From NCBI RefSeq assembly GCF_000972845.2, contig NC_040027.1, positions 11,089,760-11,153,759 of the forward strand: a stretch of DNA of 64,000 nt. Reading direction: 5' to 3'. The notes under the pieces were generated by a model. The model did not search any database, was not told the DNA's origin, and was given only the letters and a program-made list of their open reading frames with translations. Positions 46,461 to 58,539 of the stretch are shown piece after piece. The position numbers and the translations under genes are program-made. Source of the DNA: Larimichthys crocea (lineage: Eukaryota > Chordata > Actinopteri > Sciaenidae). Each line of letters begins with the position of its first letter. The stretch's first letter is position 1.

Positions 46461-47634
46461 ATGTTTTTCTACAGTTTCAGTGTCAATGTCTGCACAACTT
46501 GTTTCAGGAAAACAAAGTCTCAGAAAGTCTTTCTGAAACGAGCGTCCCCCCCTGACCTCCCACTTGGTTTAGAAATCTTCTCTATAAGTCTTGAAGTTCG
46601 AAATGTTGCCTGTCACTGTGTGTGATGGTAATTCAACTGGTATTTAATCAGCTCTCTGTTGTACTGTGACCTGTGTGTGATATCTGTGACGTGGTCAAAC
46701 ACTGGATGTGAAAACAGACAGCAGGTCAATATTAGTCAATGCACTCTGTTATAAATATCAAACCCGCATTATCCGTCACTTGATCAGCTCTTTGTTTACC
46801 TGTCTTATCATCTAACTCCTCACAGAAACATAATCTTTATCTAAATAACTTGTCTTGTTCTTTATCCCCAAACAAAGGCTCAAAGCTGGAGGCTCAGGCT
46901 TGATTGTGGACTTGAATCTGTCTCGCATGATGTCATTTTCTTTCTCCTCTCAAATCTGTGTCTCCAGCAGCCTCTCTCTAAGCCGAGGAGAGTGGTCTTC
47001 TTGATCCCGTGGAAGCTCTGTGAAGAGTTTCAGTCCCTCTGCCCGCACTGACTGACAGCCGCGCTCTGCTGGCCCATCGCTGGCCTGAATCCCCCCGGCT
47101 TTGGGCCCCTGCAGCCGGCTCTCATCCAGGCCTGATCCAACAGAGGAAAGCCTCAATGCCGTCAGGACGGATTTGACAGTCCTCGCTCATCCCAGGGATG
47201 TCCAAAGTGCTTTCACAGTGGGTTGAACGAACCCCTCCCACCCTTGCTCCCTACCACCCCGGCCAACTGGAGCGTGACAAGTAGATGTGTGTTCACAGGT
47301 GTTTCTGTCTGTAGCTGGATTCCAGTTTGTCACCTTTGCCAACAAGATTATGTGTAACCAACATATCTAAGAAAACTATCTCACAGATTTCAGGGGCATT
47401 TAGTGAAGAGTTAGACAGATAGGACCAGCATGTGTTTAGAAAGTACATCTATAGTTTCAGTCCAGTCACATTTCAGAGCTACTGTACAATTCAATTAGCA
47501 GACACTCGTTTACTTTTCACATCACTTTACAGTTTCTACACTCCACATACAAACTTTAGCCAATCTTTACCAAGTTTGGATAATATTTAAATAAGCTTCT
47601 CATAATTATTATTTACATACCGTACACAGCCGGG
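46461..47634. other. Single-copy intergenic DNA, no gene seen
   Basis: Unique sequence resumes after the tandem units. About 46920-47220 is a GC-richer, non-repetitive block with enhancer-like texture. No coding region is supported. Confidence 0.4.
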
Positions 47635-47780
47635 GCAGAAGTAGCTCAGTCTGTAGGGATTCGGCATGGAGAGTGGCCGGTTCAAGCCGTGAGCCGGCAC
47701 CAAACACCAAAACTGGACGCCGCTCTGTGCTGCTGCCCATCTCTCCACATGAACCCTCTGTGTGTGTGGTTGTATTTTTC
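47635..47780 (+). mobile_element. tRNA-derived SINE fragment
   Basis: GCAGAAGTAGCTCAGTCTGT resembles a Pol III A box region, and GGTTCAAGCC at 47679-47688 is a B box. The spacing fits a tRNA head. The following 'accaaacaccaaaactgga' and 'tctgtgctgctgcccatctc' look like a diverged teleost SINE body. It does not fold as a complete tRNA gene and the 3' end is unclear. Confidence 0.55.
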
Positions 47781-48229
47781 AGATTTGCACACATATCAAC
47801 ATGTATACATGAAAGCTTACAGGGATATTTCCTGTCTCAACCTTTTAGTTTTATCCCAACGCGTCCAAGAGCTCACGATGATGTTTTTCTTTTCTTTTTT
47901 TAAACCAGAAACTTGAAACAGCCTCAACTCTACACAATATTTAGTGCAGTTCTTCTTTGTAGAAAGTCTGAATATTCTCAGAAAGGATTCTAACATGTTC
48001 TCCATCATTATCAGCAGATCCTGTCACACATGCAGACTGTAAAAGTTACTGAAAGATCTCCATTCTTTGAAAGTAGGTGCACCGACACTTTGAAGGCAGT
48101 AGGTTCTTTGTTGGTGCAACTTTTCACCACTGGATCATTATTTAGTGAACATGTGTGTCAGGAGACAGACAGGACATTGACTGGGTCAGGAAATGGCTGG
48201 AGTGTGTAGACAGAGGAGTGGGAGCTGAG

Positions 48230-48560
48230 CTTCATTGATAAACCTCCTTCAGGGCCCCAACCCCCCCCAGACAAGGAAGGAAGCAGTGCAGGCTGCAGGC
48301 ATGGGAGGGAGACGCTATAGATCCAGTATTGGGACAGGAGTCCAACCTCTGCCAGCCATTGATCAGGATCACAATCAATCAGGAAACCATTGAGCCTAGT
48401 CCAAAAATAGAGTGAAAAAGCACCTGAGAGCGAGCAGCGACAGGGTCAGCTCGGAGTCACAGCTGACCGCCCGGAGACGTCGTCCCCCTGTCGCTCGGAT
48501 AGCCTGAGGCAGGAAGTGGATCGCTTGGTGTAAACCTCAGAGATGTGTTTCATAATGGAG
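48230..48560. promoter_or_regulatory. Enhancer-like block with clustered ATTGAT motifs
   Basis: ATTGATAAA near 48235, ATTGAT at 48358-48363 and inverted ATCAAT at 48374-48379 are PBX/Onecut-type words in non-repetitive sequence. Function is inferred only from motif density. Confidence 0.25.
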
Positions 48561-51323
48561 CGTACAGGTTTATGCCATCTGACCTCTGACCCTCAAACAA
48601 TATTGACACGTTTCCTTGTTCATGGGTCAAATCCTCCTCCCTGGAGCCAGAAATCTTTAAGCTTAATGGTTGAAGCAGCTACAGTCAGAAAACCTGGACT
48701 CAGTTCTTTTGTTTGAAGTCCACAAGTGACCGCTGTCACTCAGCATTTATTCACGTTTTAGCCGAGTGAGTGCAGAGAGTGAGCACTGTTTAATAGCAAA
48801 TACATTTCCTGATGAAGACTGTAGCCGCGTCTCTGCTTAAAATGTTTCACAAATGTCAATGAAGTCCTGCTCCGTTCACTACGGTTATGATGAATATTAG
48901 GAGTTGGTTCACAGGATGAGCAGCTGGGTCATCACAAAACCAGACGAAGAGGGTGCAACAGGATGACGCTGACGTTGAAGCTGAAGCGGTGGAAAACAGG
49001 ATGTAAATATGACAACGTGAGGACATAATAGTCGTCCGCTACATCACGGCTTATTCCAAAAAGTGTTTCCAACTCCCATTAAGAGCATCAACTTCATCAA
49101 CTTGAACACTGAGGACGACTGTAGTTTGTGGGTAACTCAGGAGTTGTTACCATTTGGAGGAAGATGGTTTTTGCCTTTATTCTCTCCGTTGTAACATTTT
49201 CCTTCAACCTTTAAACGTGCACACCCAAGGAAAATCTTCATAAACCTAGTAGAAGCAAAACTTTTCAGACTCGTGTGAATGCAGCAGCTGACCTACATGA
49301 AGCCACATTTATAGCTTGAGTTACACGTGAGTCAAAAAAAAAAAAAAACAGCGCCTGTCAATGCCTGGACATACCTGTGTTATAACAGAGGGAATAAAAC
49401 GTTCCCCTGAAGTGAAATATCACTTTAAGCTGCTTCACTTTGTTTGGGAGCCAGCGAGCCGACGGTTGTGCCAACGTGGAGTAAATCTTCCTGGGTTTGT
49501 GTGTTAAAGCCTCAGAGAGGGAAGGAGCAGGTCAGAGGAAGACTGCCGGGGAGGAGGAGGAGGAGGAGGAGGAGGGACGAGTGAGGCCAGCGCTAAGACT
49601 CCTCAGTCCTGCCCGCGGGAGATAAGTGTCTGTCCCTCTCCACTTCATACACCAGACCCTGAGAGTATGTACAGTATGTATATGATATGGAGATGCACAA
49701 ACAAGACACACAACATCCAGATTATCTGCTGGAAGAGGTTTACAAAGACCTCACATCCTGAGCCCAACGTGCAAACACACACACACACACACATTTCTGC
49801 ACATGAACGTACCCAAAGATAGCGTTAAACGTGGCGAGGACAGCGTGCATCCGGCAGCGGCTGTGTGGAGAATCGGCCTGACTAAGCTCTGAATTTACAT
49901 GGCTAAGCAAAGTTGTTAACCCTGAGAGGCAGGGCCAGAGAGGGAGCTAATGGGATTTCTCTGTTAATGAAATTTATGAAAGAGAGCGAGAGAAGGAGGA
50001 GAGTAAGGAAGGGATGGAAAGATAGAATAAGTAGTAGAGGAGGAGAGATGTGGGGAAGGCCCGTGCAGCTCCTACACATTGTTTCTGGCAGCAGGAGCAG
50101 GCTGATAGTTTTACACGCACCTATTTTATGCACATTTTTCATGTTATTACTGGAAACACCAGTAAAAAAAAAAAACCTGGCACAAGAAAGTTTTTTTACG
50201 CTTGGCTGAGATTAGTTGGCATATCAAAAAGGAGAAGATGAAAACGAGGCTGACGAAAACAGATTTGCGTAATTCATGGCGATCATTTGATACCTGATTC
50301 CTAACAGCCAAACATCAAGACATTGTAGCAGCCAGATAATATTACTTATTAGTCCAACAGCAAGAAGTCCAGCTCTCAGATTTACTCTTGTCTGACAGCT
50401 TCTTGCTCGGCCACTCTTTTTCTTCTCTTCTTAGCTTTCTCCGTCAACGTCCTCTGTGGTCTTTCTGCCTCTGACATTTTGTCCATAGAGGCGGCTGAGG
50501 CCGCTTGCCCAGCTCCAGTTCTGGCACAACTCTGGCTCCGCTCCCCATCAGCATTCCCCAATGTCCCGGGCCTCCTCTTCTTCTTCCCAACACTCCCCTG
50601 GTGCTCACAGTCCAGGAAACCTGGCTAACAGACTGAGCTAACAGCAGCTACAGTTCTCAGCCAGTTTATTTCCCTGTCCATCAGGAAACTCTGTAAATCC
50701 CAGAGCGTTGAGCAGCCGGAGGGAAAACCAGAAAACATTTTATTCCATAAAATATGATCCAGTTTTTCATCATCATTGATATAATCATAACAAATACACG
50801 TGTGCAGCTGTCCATATTTAACATTGTGATATTCCACTTTCTGCGTAATCCCGCTTTAACGTGTCCATGTTTTGAGGTATTTCCTTTTGCTTCTGCTACT
50901 TAAATGAAGTAATGAAGTAAAACTGTATCATTCCTGTAATTAAACAAAAATATTTGATGCGATCTTTCTCCCTCGAGTCACATTAGGTCTGTTCAAACAT
51001 GCTAAGAGATAAAGTCGACATGTTGGTTGATGTCAGTTTGTGTTTTCTCTCCGGGGTTTCAGTGTTTGAGTCGACAGCTGCCCTCCGGCTGTGTGAGCTG
51101 CATCTCTGGCCTCTCAACGCGAAACCCTGCAGCAGTGTGAAGGAACTTGTTTCCTCTTTTTGCCCCGGAGTGAGTGGGCAGAGGATTGTGATGAGCGGGG
51201 AAGAGGAAGAGGAAGAGGAAGAAGAAGAAGAAGAAGAAGAAGAAGAAGAAGGGGGCAAGTGTTGAAGTGAGTGAGTGTGCTGATAGGGGAGGAAATTACC
51301 CCCGAGTCTGCACATTCTCCTGT

Positions 51324-51365
<42 letters not shown>

Positions 51366-51499
51366 GTTTTCCTGGGTTTGGTTTGCTGTTTTAGTTTGAT
51401 GCTGAGGCAGATTTCTTCATGAGCACCCCCCACCTCCTCCTCCACCCCTTTCACACCACCAACACACACATACACACCCAACACCCCCCCCTCCCTCTT
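48561..51499. other. Intergenic DNA with simple repeats, no gene seen
   Basis: An (AGG)n run lies at 49551-49575, a GAA/GAG run at 51200-51251 and a (CA)n run at 51328-51360. About 49440-49640 has an enhancer-like mixed composition. The glutamate-rich frame over 51200-51250 is the repeat itself. No coding gene is supported. Confidence 0.45.
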
Positions 51500-51760
51500 C
51501 CTCACCCCTTCGCCCCTCTCGCCCTCCGAACCCGGCATAGTCAGCATCGGCGTGGCGACGCCAATCGATGCTCCGCGCCCCGCTGAGCGTGTCCACACAA
51601 GGCCGAGCGAAGGGCCCCTCCGCAGGGGATTGTGGGAAATCTGATTTATGATGCCCGCGGTGTTGCTGACCACTAACTTTTGGCTCCCTCTCTCCTCGTC
51701 TTTCCCTTTGTCTCTCCATCTCCCTCGCGCTCTCGCTCTCTTCTCGCCGTGACTTACCTG
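51500..51760. promoter_or_regulatory. CpG-rich enhancer-like block
   Basis: A GC-rich, non-repetitive stretch with many CpGs. It holds CCAATCGATGC and GGGATTGTGGGAAATC near each other, bounded by pyrimidine-rich DNA on both sides. It could be a regulatory element or a small CpG-type promoter; no coding frame follows. Confidence 0.28.
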
Positions 51761-53510
51761 TTTAACTCTCTCTTTCTGCAGGATGTTGTTGCTTTATGAA
51801 AATGAGGAGAAGATGCACCTGGAACAATCAGAGAGAGAAAAAACTCGAGTAAAGCGAACTCCCCGGCGTGGCGATAAGATGGGAATTTGGGCAAAAGGGA
51901 CTGACCAGAGGATAAGAAGGGGTTTGTTAAGGAGGATGGACTGAGATAAAGAGGTGGAGAAAGGAAAGATGATTCCATTTCATAGGGATCTGCTTGCAGA
52001 AGGAGGAGGATGTAGAGAGGATTTTCACGGCTGCTTTGGTGCTCAGCCTCTCTCATCTGCTGTTGTCTCTGCCCTGGCACTCCCAGTGACGTTTTAACCA
52101 GCAAGCAGAGCAAACACACTCATGGTGCACCCGGCCTGTCCACTATGCCTAACCCGAGACACTCCAGCAGCTCTGGATGGAGGAGTGCAGTAAAAAAGGT
52201 TCCATATACAACAAATACCTATGATCAAATTTGATCCTTCCTCTCATCACTTGGCCTTGAATCTTTGTGTCTATCTTCACAAACCCAATGTGCTGTGAGG
52301 TGTCTGTTTCAATATCAGTTAGCAGGAAACTTTCCATAAGTGCTGCATTACTAAGTAGCTGGATTATTCATTTTTAAGAGGGCGGTGTAAGAAAAAACTG
52401 TTTTTTTCAGACAATTCATGGCCTGCTGCGTTTGTCCGAAAAATACCTGCAGTACTTCTAACAGTACTCCAAAGATTACATTACATTACTTTCTAGGAAC
52501 ATGTATGTTTGTAGCAGTAAATGTATTTTCGGTGGAAGACATAGATGATCTGTTTTCACGTAAAGGTAAATTAATGTCAGCATACCTAGTTACTTTTTAG
52601 TTGTACAGTATTTAAGCATTCGGAGAAACTTTGTGACTGCAGCTAGATGTTGACATACTGACATCAAATTAGCGTGGTATAGCCATGTGTCCTTTGCTTT
52701 GAGACTTTTATCACCCAATTTCTGCTCACAGAATAAAATAATATAACAATAATATACCTGTATACCTGAGTACCTGTACACAGGTGAAACCTGAGAAATA
52801 ATGCCTCTTCCACTGTCTGCTAATTCAACAGTTTAATACATCCTTGCCCCAAAGGGAGCTGGTTAAAATGTGTTTAAATGTTCCATTACACAAACGTCTG
52901 CATGCAAACACACAAAATGATCTCATCACGGTTGCATCTGCTGTGTTGATGCGGTGTGTATCATCACAGTGACACTGTCACTGAGTGTGTGTCAGGGCTG
53001 CAGGGGGGCTCCCAGCTCCTGCTGTGTGAGGGACCGGCTCCTCCTCAGGACGTTCATTCGCTATCTCCTCCACTTCAAGAACACAGTAAATTAGAAAGTT
53101 AACGCACTGATGGGGCGGAAGATTGCCCTGCTGGGTTGTTGTTTCAGTGTGTGTGTGTGTGTGTGTGTGTGTCAGCAGTAAAAGCAGCTCCCCAAACAGC
53201 AGGAGATATGCATTAGACTAATGTGTGATTAAACACATCCATGCATGTGATTGGTTGATTTATCTGCTTTGACAGTGGTAACTGGTTGGTTTTATAGATC
53301 AATCATGAGGCGGTGGAGAGGGCGGGGCAGCTCATACATGCTCGTTAGGATTGTAAAGTATCATTATTGTAATTTTTAACATGCGTGAGGGTGAGCCTTA
53401 ATTTCACTCTCCATTTCTAGTTAAATGTGAAAGAACCACAATTAAATGATCACCAATGTTTGTTTTTTTTGTAAGTTGAAATCATTTAACTGCAAATCAT
53501 GTTTACTCAG
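51761..53510. other. Intergenic DNA, no gene seen
   Basis: No coding region or recognisable element apart from a short (GT)n run at 53149-53171. Confidence 0.45.
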
Positions 53511-53958
53511 CGGTGGGTAGAGTAATGAATATCTATACTCCAGTAAAAGTACAATTACTCCAGTAAGAATGAGAGAGAAACCTAATCAATTCAAATTCAT
53601 TAAACGTAAGTATGGATTAATTACAACAGACCACTAGCTACAAAATAAGTTCATCAAAAGATCAAAGATTAATGTTACGAATAATCGTTATCATCGCATT
53701 GTTCTGCTTATTTTTCTTCCGGGCGGCTGAGCTGAGGTAGGCATGCCCCGTCCTCTATTGTCAACCTTTGCAACGAGATGTAACGAAGGTATTAATGGCA
53801 AATGTAGAGAAATAAAAAGTAGATTACTCAAAATACACTGGAGTAAAGAAGTACAGTTTAAAAAGAATAATCATGATTGGTACTCATTCCTAAAAAAAAC
53901 AACAACAACTACTTATTTACTTATGTGTTATTTGTAATCAGTTACTCTACACCCCCGT
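53511..53958. mobile_element. Non-autonomous DNA-type element with imperfect terminal inverted repeats
   Basis: The left end CGGTGGGTAGAGTAATGA pairs with the inverse of the right end, CGGGGGTGTAGAGTAACTG. The interior 'actccagtaaaagtac' and 'attactccagtaa' motifs are typical of a widespread teleost repeat that begins in this way. No coding capacity was seen. A clean target duplication was not found (TTTACTCA against TGTACTTT), so the copy is old or the ends are slightly misplaced. Confidence 0.55.
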
Positions 53959-54879
53959 GTACTTTCCATTCTTACTGACAAATGCAAAAAGTGCAAATTC
54001 TAGTTCCATGAAGATTTTCCTTCAAAGTCCAATCCAGAGCTTTCAACTGCCTCTAACTGTCTTCCTCAGCTGCTCAGAGTTTGCTCAGTCACAGTTTGGC
54101 CACGTTCGTGTCAGACACAAACACAACATGTTCGCTGATTTACTACACTTGCAACAACAGATAACACAAACGAAAACTCCAGTAAAACATGCACACAGTA
54201 AAAACTTCAGCAGGACTCCAGGTTCCTTTTCATCCGACAGGCCTTGAACAGGATACCTGTGTCAAAATCTTTCAGTTCTGTGCCTGTATGTTACACATTC
54301 CCCAATTAGAGAGTTTAACCACGTTAAATATGGGATTAGGTCGTATTCTGGCATGGAAAACAGAAAGTGAGAGGTGAGGTTGATTCATAAAGGCTCAGCA
54401 ACTTTTTTTTATTTATTTTTTTCCCAGGGGCTCCTTGCAGATCGATCTAGCAATGGTAAAAATAAATAATTAAATATATATATATAAATATTTGAAAATG
54501 CATAAAAGCACATAAGAAACATTCATTTAAAAAAAGGTTGAGCTCAAGCAAGTTTCAAGAGTCTGTTGGTAGATTTTGCTCGCTGAAAAACAAAAACAAA
54601 ACACATCACAGCCAAATGTGTAGCTGTGCACAACCAATGTTCCTGCAGTGTGAGGCAAAGAAAACATCTTCATCAGCCTCCGTGATGAAGGCTTCGTTAA
54701 TGCTTTCAGCTGCATCTCTCTCTCTCTGTCTCCCCCTCTCTCTCTCTCTGAGTTGTAATTCTGTAATCACTCTGAAAGGAAGATGTCTATTTAATATCTC
54801 ATCTTGCTGTGCTGATGATGTGGCATGTTTTGAAACATTGGTTTCATAACTATATCAATACCTCATCTCTTTTTCATGC
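53959..54879. other. Intergenic DNA, no gene seen
   Basis: AT-rich sequence with a short CT-rich run near 54715-54750. Nothing else was recognised. Confidence 0.45.
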
Positions 54880-55070
54880 CATTGATGACCGCCTGCCTGA
54901 TCAGAGGCAACATCCGCCTCTGAGGCAAAAAAGAAGCACTTAGCTCGGCTTATTTCAATACCTGATTGAACCTCGGCTGCTTTGCTTTATTAAGACGCCG
55001 CCGCTCATCAAGATGACACCGTCATAAAGCGGTGAAATGTTTGTGGTCGGCTACGTGAGGAGATGGATGG
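54880..55070. promoter_or_regulatory. Enhancer-like block
   Basis: Non-repetitive sequence with stretches such as CCTGATTGAACC, TTTATTAAGACG and ATCAAGATGACACC. The texture is like that of vertebrate conserved non-coding elements. No direct test of conservation was possible. Confidence 0.28.
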
Positions 55071-55304
55071 ATGGATTTCACAGGACATTAAGTTGATGAA
55101 CACGAGGCAGATTTGCAGATGGCGGTTCTTTGTTTTCAGGGCGGTTTAGCAGGATTGACAGGATCCTCACAGGTCCTTAAAAAATGTCAAAAATCATCAG
55201 TAAGGGGTCATTGAAGTGTAAAAGAATCAGTGTTTACTTAACATTGGTAAACAGACTTCATTCATTAGAAAAGTTCTCACTGGGTCCTTGTTTTTGTGAG
55301 TTCT

Positions 55305-55375
55305 GTCTGGAATATCCTTGAAAAATCCTTGAATTTGATGTTTCATAAGGTGTGGGAACCCTGGATTGAACTTTG
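55305..55375 (-). mobile_element. Teleost dispersed-repeat fragment
   Basis: The 'ccttgaaaaatccttgaatt' and 'gtgtgggaaccctgg' phrases belong to a short repeat common in fish genomes. The large duplicated unit holds a related piece in the opposite orientation ('aattcaag...gacctgtgggaacc' near 44461-44490). This is a fragment only. Confidence 0.35.
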
Positions 55376-55489
55376 TCATGCTCGTGGCGTGTTTTTAATC
55401 TGTGTGGTCGTTTATTGAATCTGCAAAGGGGAAAGTTTGTTTTCATAGACTCTGCTTTGAGACTAAGTAGCTCTGACATCTCTGCTACC

Positions 55490-55612
55490 CACAATCCCCT
55501 GCGGGGAAGAGCTGGCTGTTAGCGATATTTCCCCCGGTGACGGCTTGGGCTCGGGCTTTACACCGTGTTACAGCAATTAGATCTCAATTAGCTCAGGAGT
55601 AAACACACACGG
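55490..55612. promoter_or_regulatory. Enhancer-like block with paired homeodomain sites one helical turn apart
   Basis: CAATTAG occurs at 55574-55580 and again at 55585-55591 in the same orientation, exactly 11 bases apart, so both would face the same side of the helix. The surrounding sequence is CpG-containing and non-repetitive. Confidence 0.33.
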
Positions 55613-55744
55613 AGGGAGAGAGACGGCGTGTCGGAGGGAGAGCTGTTAGCAGATGTAAAAAAGGGCTCGCTCTCTCTGGGGTCTTGTTTGAACCTCGCTG
55701 TCCCATGTGTACGAACTGTAGCCCTGTGGGCAGGATTCAATCTG

Positions 55745-55746
<2 letters not shown>

Positions 55747-55780
<34 letters not shown>

Positions 55781-55811
55781 CAGGAACACACACACACACA
55801 CACACACACAC
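55747..55811 (+). repeat. (CA)n microsatellite with an internal GCAGGAA interruption
   Basis: Two CA runs are separated near 55780. Open frames here are repeat read-through. Confidence 0.9.
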
Positions 55812-55924
55812 GGGAACACAAAGCCGGAAAGACAACGGAGACGACAAACACACACACAAACTGAAACCATGGTGACGCATCGTGAGGCATTCAGGTGCCT
55901 TCGCTTCCAGAAAAGTTCAGGAAC

Positions 55925-56925
55925 ATTCAGACTCTCCTCCCTCACTTCCTCCTCTCCTCTCCTTTCATGTGTTGCTCATCTCATCTCTCCATTCTCTTCC
56001 TGCCCTCTCCTCTCCATCTACTTTATTTCATTTATCTTCTCCTCTCCTCTCTTCTCTCCTTTCATTTTCCCTTCATACGTGTTCTGTCTTTTCCACTCTT
56101 TCCACTTTTTTTGACTCCTCTTCCTTTCTCACTCCTGTCCTTCCTGTTTTTTTTACATCCTTTCATCTACTTTTCCTCTTCACTTCTCCTCTCCTTCCTG
56201 CCCTCTTTATTTCTTTCTCCGTTCTTCCTCTTCTTTCCTTTTCCCTCCTAATATTCTCCCTCTTTTCTGCTCCATCTTCCCATCGTTTTCTTGTCTCACC
56301 TCTCCCTCCTTTCTCCTCTTCTCTTTCCTCTTTTCATCCTCTCCTGCCCCCTCATTTTTTACCTCTGCTCTCATCTTCTCTGTTACTCTTTTATCCTCAC
56401 CCTCATCTCATCTCTTCCTCTCTTGTCTTCTCTAATTTGTCACATCTCCTCTCCTACTTACTTCTCCCTTTCCCTTTTTCACCTCCTCTTTCTCAATTTT
56501 CCACTTTCATTCTTCCTCTCTTATTGTCTCCTCTCTTTCCTCCTCTCTTTGCTGTTTTCTTTTCTTCCTTCTAACCTCTTTCTCTTTTCATCATTTCCAT
56601 CCTTTCTTCTCATCTTCATCTCCTTCACTTGTTCCAGAAAGGAGAAAGGAGAGGTTACGTCTCCCTTCGTCTCCTTTTTTTCATTTGCTTGTCTCCTCTC
56701 TTTTCCTCTTTCTGCTTCACTCCTCTCCTCTTCTCATCACACTTCCTCCCCTCTTCTCCCTTTTTCCTTTCCTTACCTTTTTATCTCCTCATCTCATCTC
56801 ATCTCATCTCATCTCTTCTCCTCTCCTCCACTCTTTTACCCTCACTCTTGTCTCCCCTCCTTCCTCCCCTCTCTTTTCTCTTCCTCCCTTCTCCTCTCCT
56901 CTCCTCTCCTCTCCTCTCCACTGGG
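55925..56925 (+). repeat. 1-kb polypyrimidine tract (CTCTT/CTCTCC-rich)
   Basis: About 1 kb of almost pure C+T on the + strand, with a (CTCAT)n run at about 56789-56815 and a CTCTC-type run at about 56890-56920. Long apparent ORFs in all three forward frames are Ser/Leu/Phe-rich read-through and are not genes. Such mirror-like homopurine-homopyrimidine DNA can form triplex (H-DNA). Confidence 0.88.
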
Positions 56926-57190
56926 TCGCTGTGCTTGTCGCGGGTGATAATCCGTGTCACGGCGGCTGATTGGGGATTAGGACTAGCAGTTTATTCACGG
57001 CAGGGAGAATGATACAGCGCTTAGTGGCACAGGCTCCCGCGGCAGCCGCTCTCTGCTGAATTAGCAACATGTTTGAATGAGATAAAAGAGACAGCTTACC
57101 CCACCGCACTCCACCACCTAATCCCTATACAGCTGTGAAATGAGCCGGGCCGACCGCACCACACCTAGAGCCACGCTGGCTGTCTCTCGT
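56926..57190. promoter_or_regulatory. Enhancer-like block containing a strong MARE
   Basis: Non-repetitive, CpG-containing sequence abruptly following the polypyrimidine tract. TGCTGAATTAGCA at 57054-57066 keeps both outer TGC/GCA flanks of a T-MARE (11 of 13 positions). These flanks separate MAF sites from AP-1 sites. GATAATCC, GGATTAG and TAATCCC words suggest K50-homeodomain (Otx/Pitx-type) binding nearby. Confidence 0.4.
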
Positions 57191-57238
57191 CCTCCCTCTC
57201 TCCCACACACATGTCCACACTGTTTATACTGTACCTGC

Positions 57239-57242
<4 letters not shown>

Positions 57243-57287
<45 letters not shown>
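57243..57287 (+). repeat. (CA)n microsatellite
   Basis: About 22 perfect CA units. Confidence 0.92.
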
Positions 57288-57291
<4 letters not shown>

Positions 57292-57489
57292 ACTCTAAAT
57301 CCAAACTAGAAAGCCCTCAAAGAGCTCATACCTCCACCATGGCTGCACAATCTTCAGAATTTTAATAATAGAAAATGTTTAGAGTTTTTTTGTATCTGAC
57401 TCTGGAGCTGCATCAAAACACACAGTGACCGACAATTCTTTCTTTTTTTTTGTTTGGACAATAACTAAAAATGGGTTTTGCACAAGAAG

Positions 57490-57840
57490 GAAGATGATGA
57501 ACTGTGCCAGAAACTGCAGTTCCTCTAACGTCCACTTGAGGCTGGCTCCAGAAGTGAGTCAGTCTCCATAAGTCCCCATGTTGAAATGGCCAACTTCACA
57601 GCAGAAATAAACATGTTTACAGCCTGGTACAAAAAACAGTTTTGGTCTCTGTAGCTAATTTCCCCGTTTATGACAACTGTACTGAGGGTGAATTTTGATT
57701 TAACTCACCTGTACAAATGATATTAAGGCTTAAAGTTATGCATAAATAAGAGCGTGTCCACTTTAAATTGACAGGTGGGTGCCATCACGGGTGGCTTCAT
57801 TCAGCCCACCTCAGCTCCAATAACATCCACATCTTAGAGA
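57490..57840 (+). mobile_element. Teleost dispersed repeat (unclassified)
   Basis: The run of phrases 'cacttgaggctggctcca', 'aaataaacatgtttacagcc', 'ttggtctctgtagctaattt' and 'acaggtgggtgccatcac' is one I recognise as recurring in many fish genomes. It is non-coding. The limits are approximate and no target duplication was identified; class assignment needs a repeat library. Confidence 0.5.
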
Positions 57841-58539
57841 GGCAGGGCAGCCACACTTTGAGCTTCACAGCGGCTCTTCAGAAACCTGTGAGCGAACGTC
57901 CATGTTTCATCCAGTCTAAGAGCACTGCATGTGTATGAAATGCCATCTGGCGTTCATGTGGCATCATTAATGCAGCCGCATCAGTAGATTTAATAATGAA
58001 ACTTACTTAAGAACAGGTTCAGTCAGTGAATTTCAGCCGTTGCATTCTGCCTCTTCAGCTGTTGACTGTGTTCCTGCATGCATCCAAAGCCCGCTCAGAC
58101 ATAATTGGTCAGTACTACTCAGACAATGCTGGCATCTTCATCGTCCCTTGCCTCCAGATTCATAAGCACGTATCTGATCTGTTTATAGAGATCAGCAGTG
58201 GATTGGACCTTTGACCCATAGCTACAGTGGACGACTGTACATTTCAAGTTTTAGATAAACCTCTTAATTTACTTAATTTACTGGTCCTGTTTAGCTATGA
58301 TGGAATTCATAGTGCAGTCATTAGGGGCTTTATTTGTGATCCAGTTTTCAGTGTCCACTCGTATTTATTTTCACAGTCCACCACAGCAGAAATCTCTAGA
58401 CAGCTGAAAGTTGAGTTGATTTGTTGTTTGTTATTTTCTACATGTGATTAAGCTCTAAAAATAACCTCCTTCTCCTCAACACAACGACAATTTGAAAACC
58501 ACCAGGAGACAAAGTGTGGTCCATTTTGTTAATGGTTTT
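57841..58539. other. Intergenic DNA, no gene seen
   Basis: Single-copy sequence with no supported coding region or recognised element. Confidence 0.4.

Noticed and set aside
51200..51265. Acidic (poly-Glu) protein
   Set aside because: The run is a GAA/GAG microsatellite; the open frame is short and ends soon after it.
55882..56947. Three overlapping forward open frames of 118-230 residues
   Set aside because: They are read-through of a C+T-only tract (Ser/Leu/Phe/Pro), open in all three frames at once, with no domain or start context.
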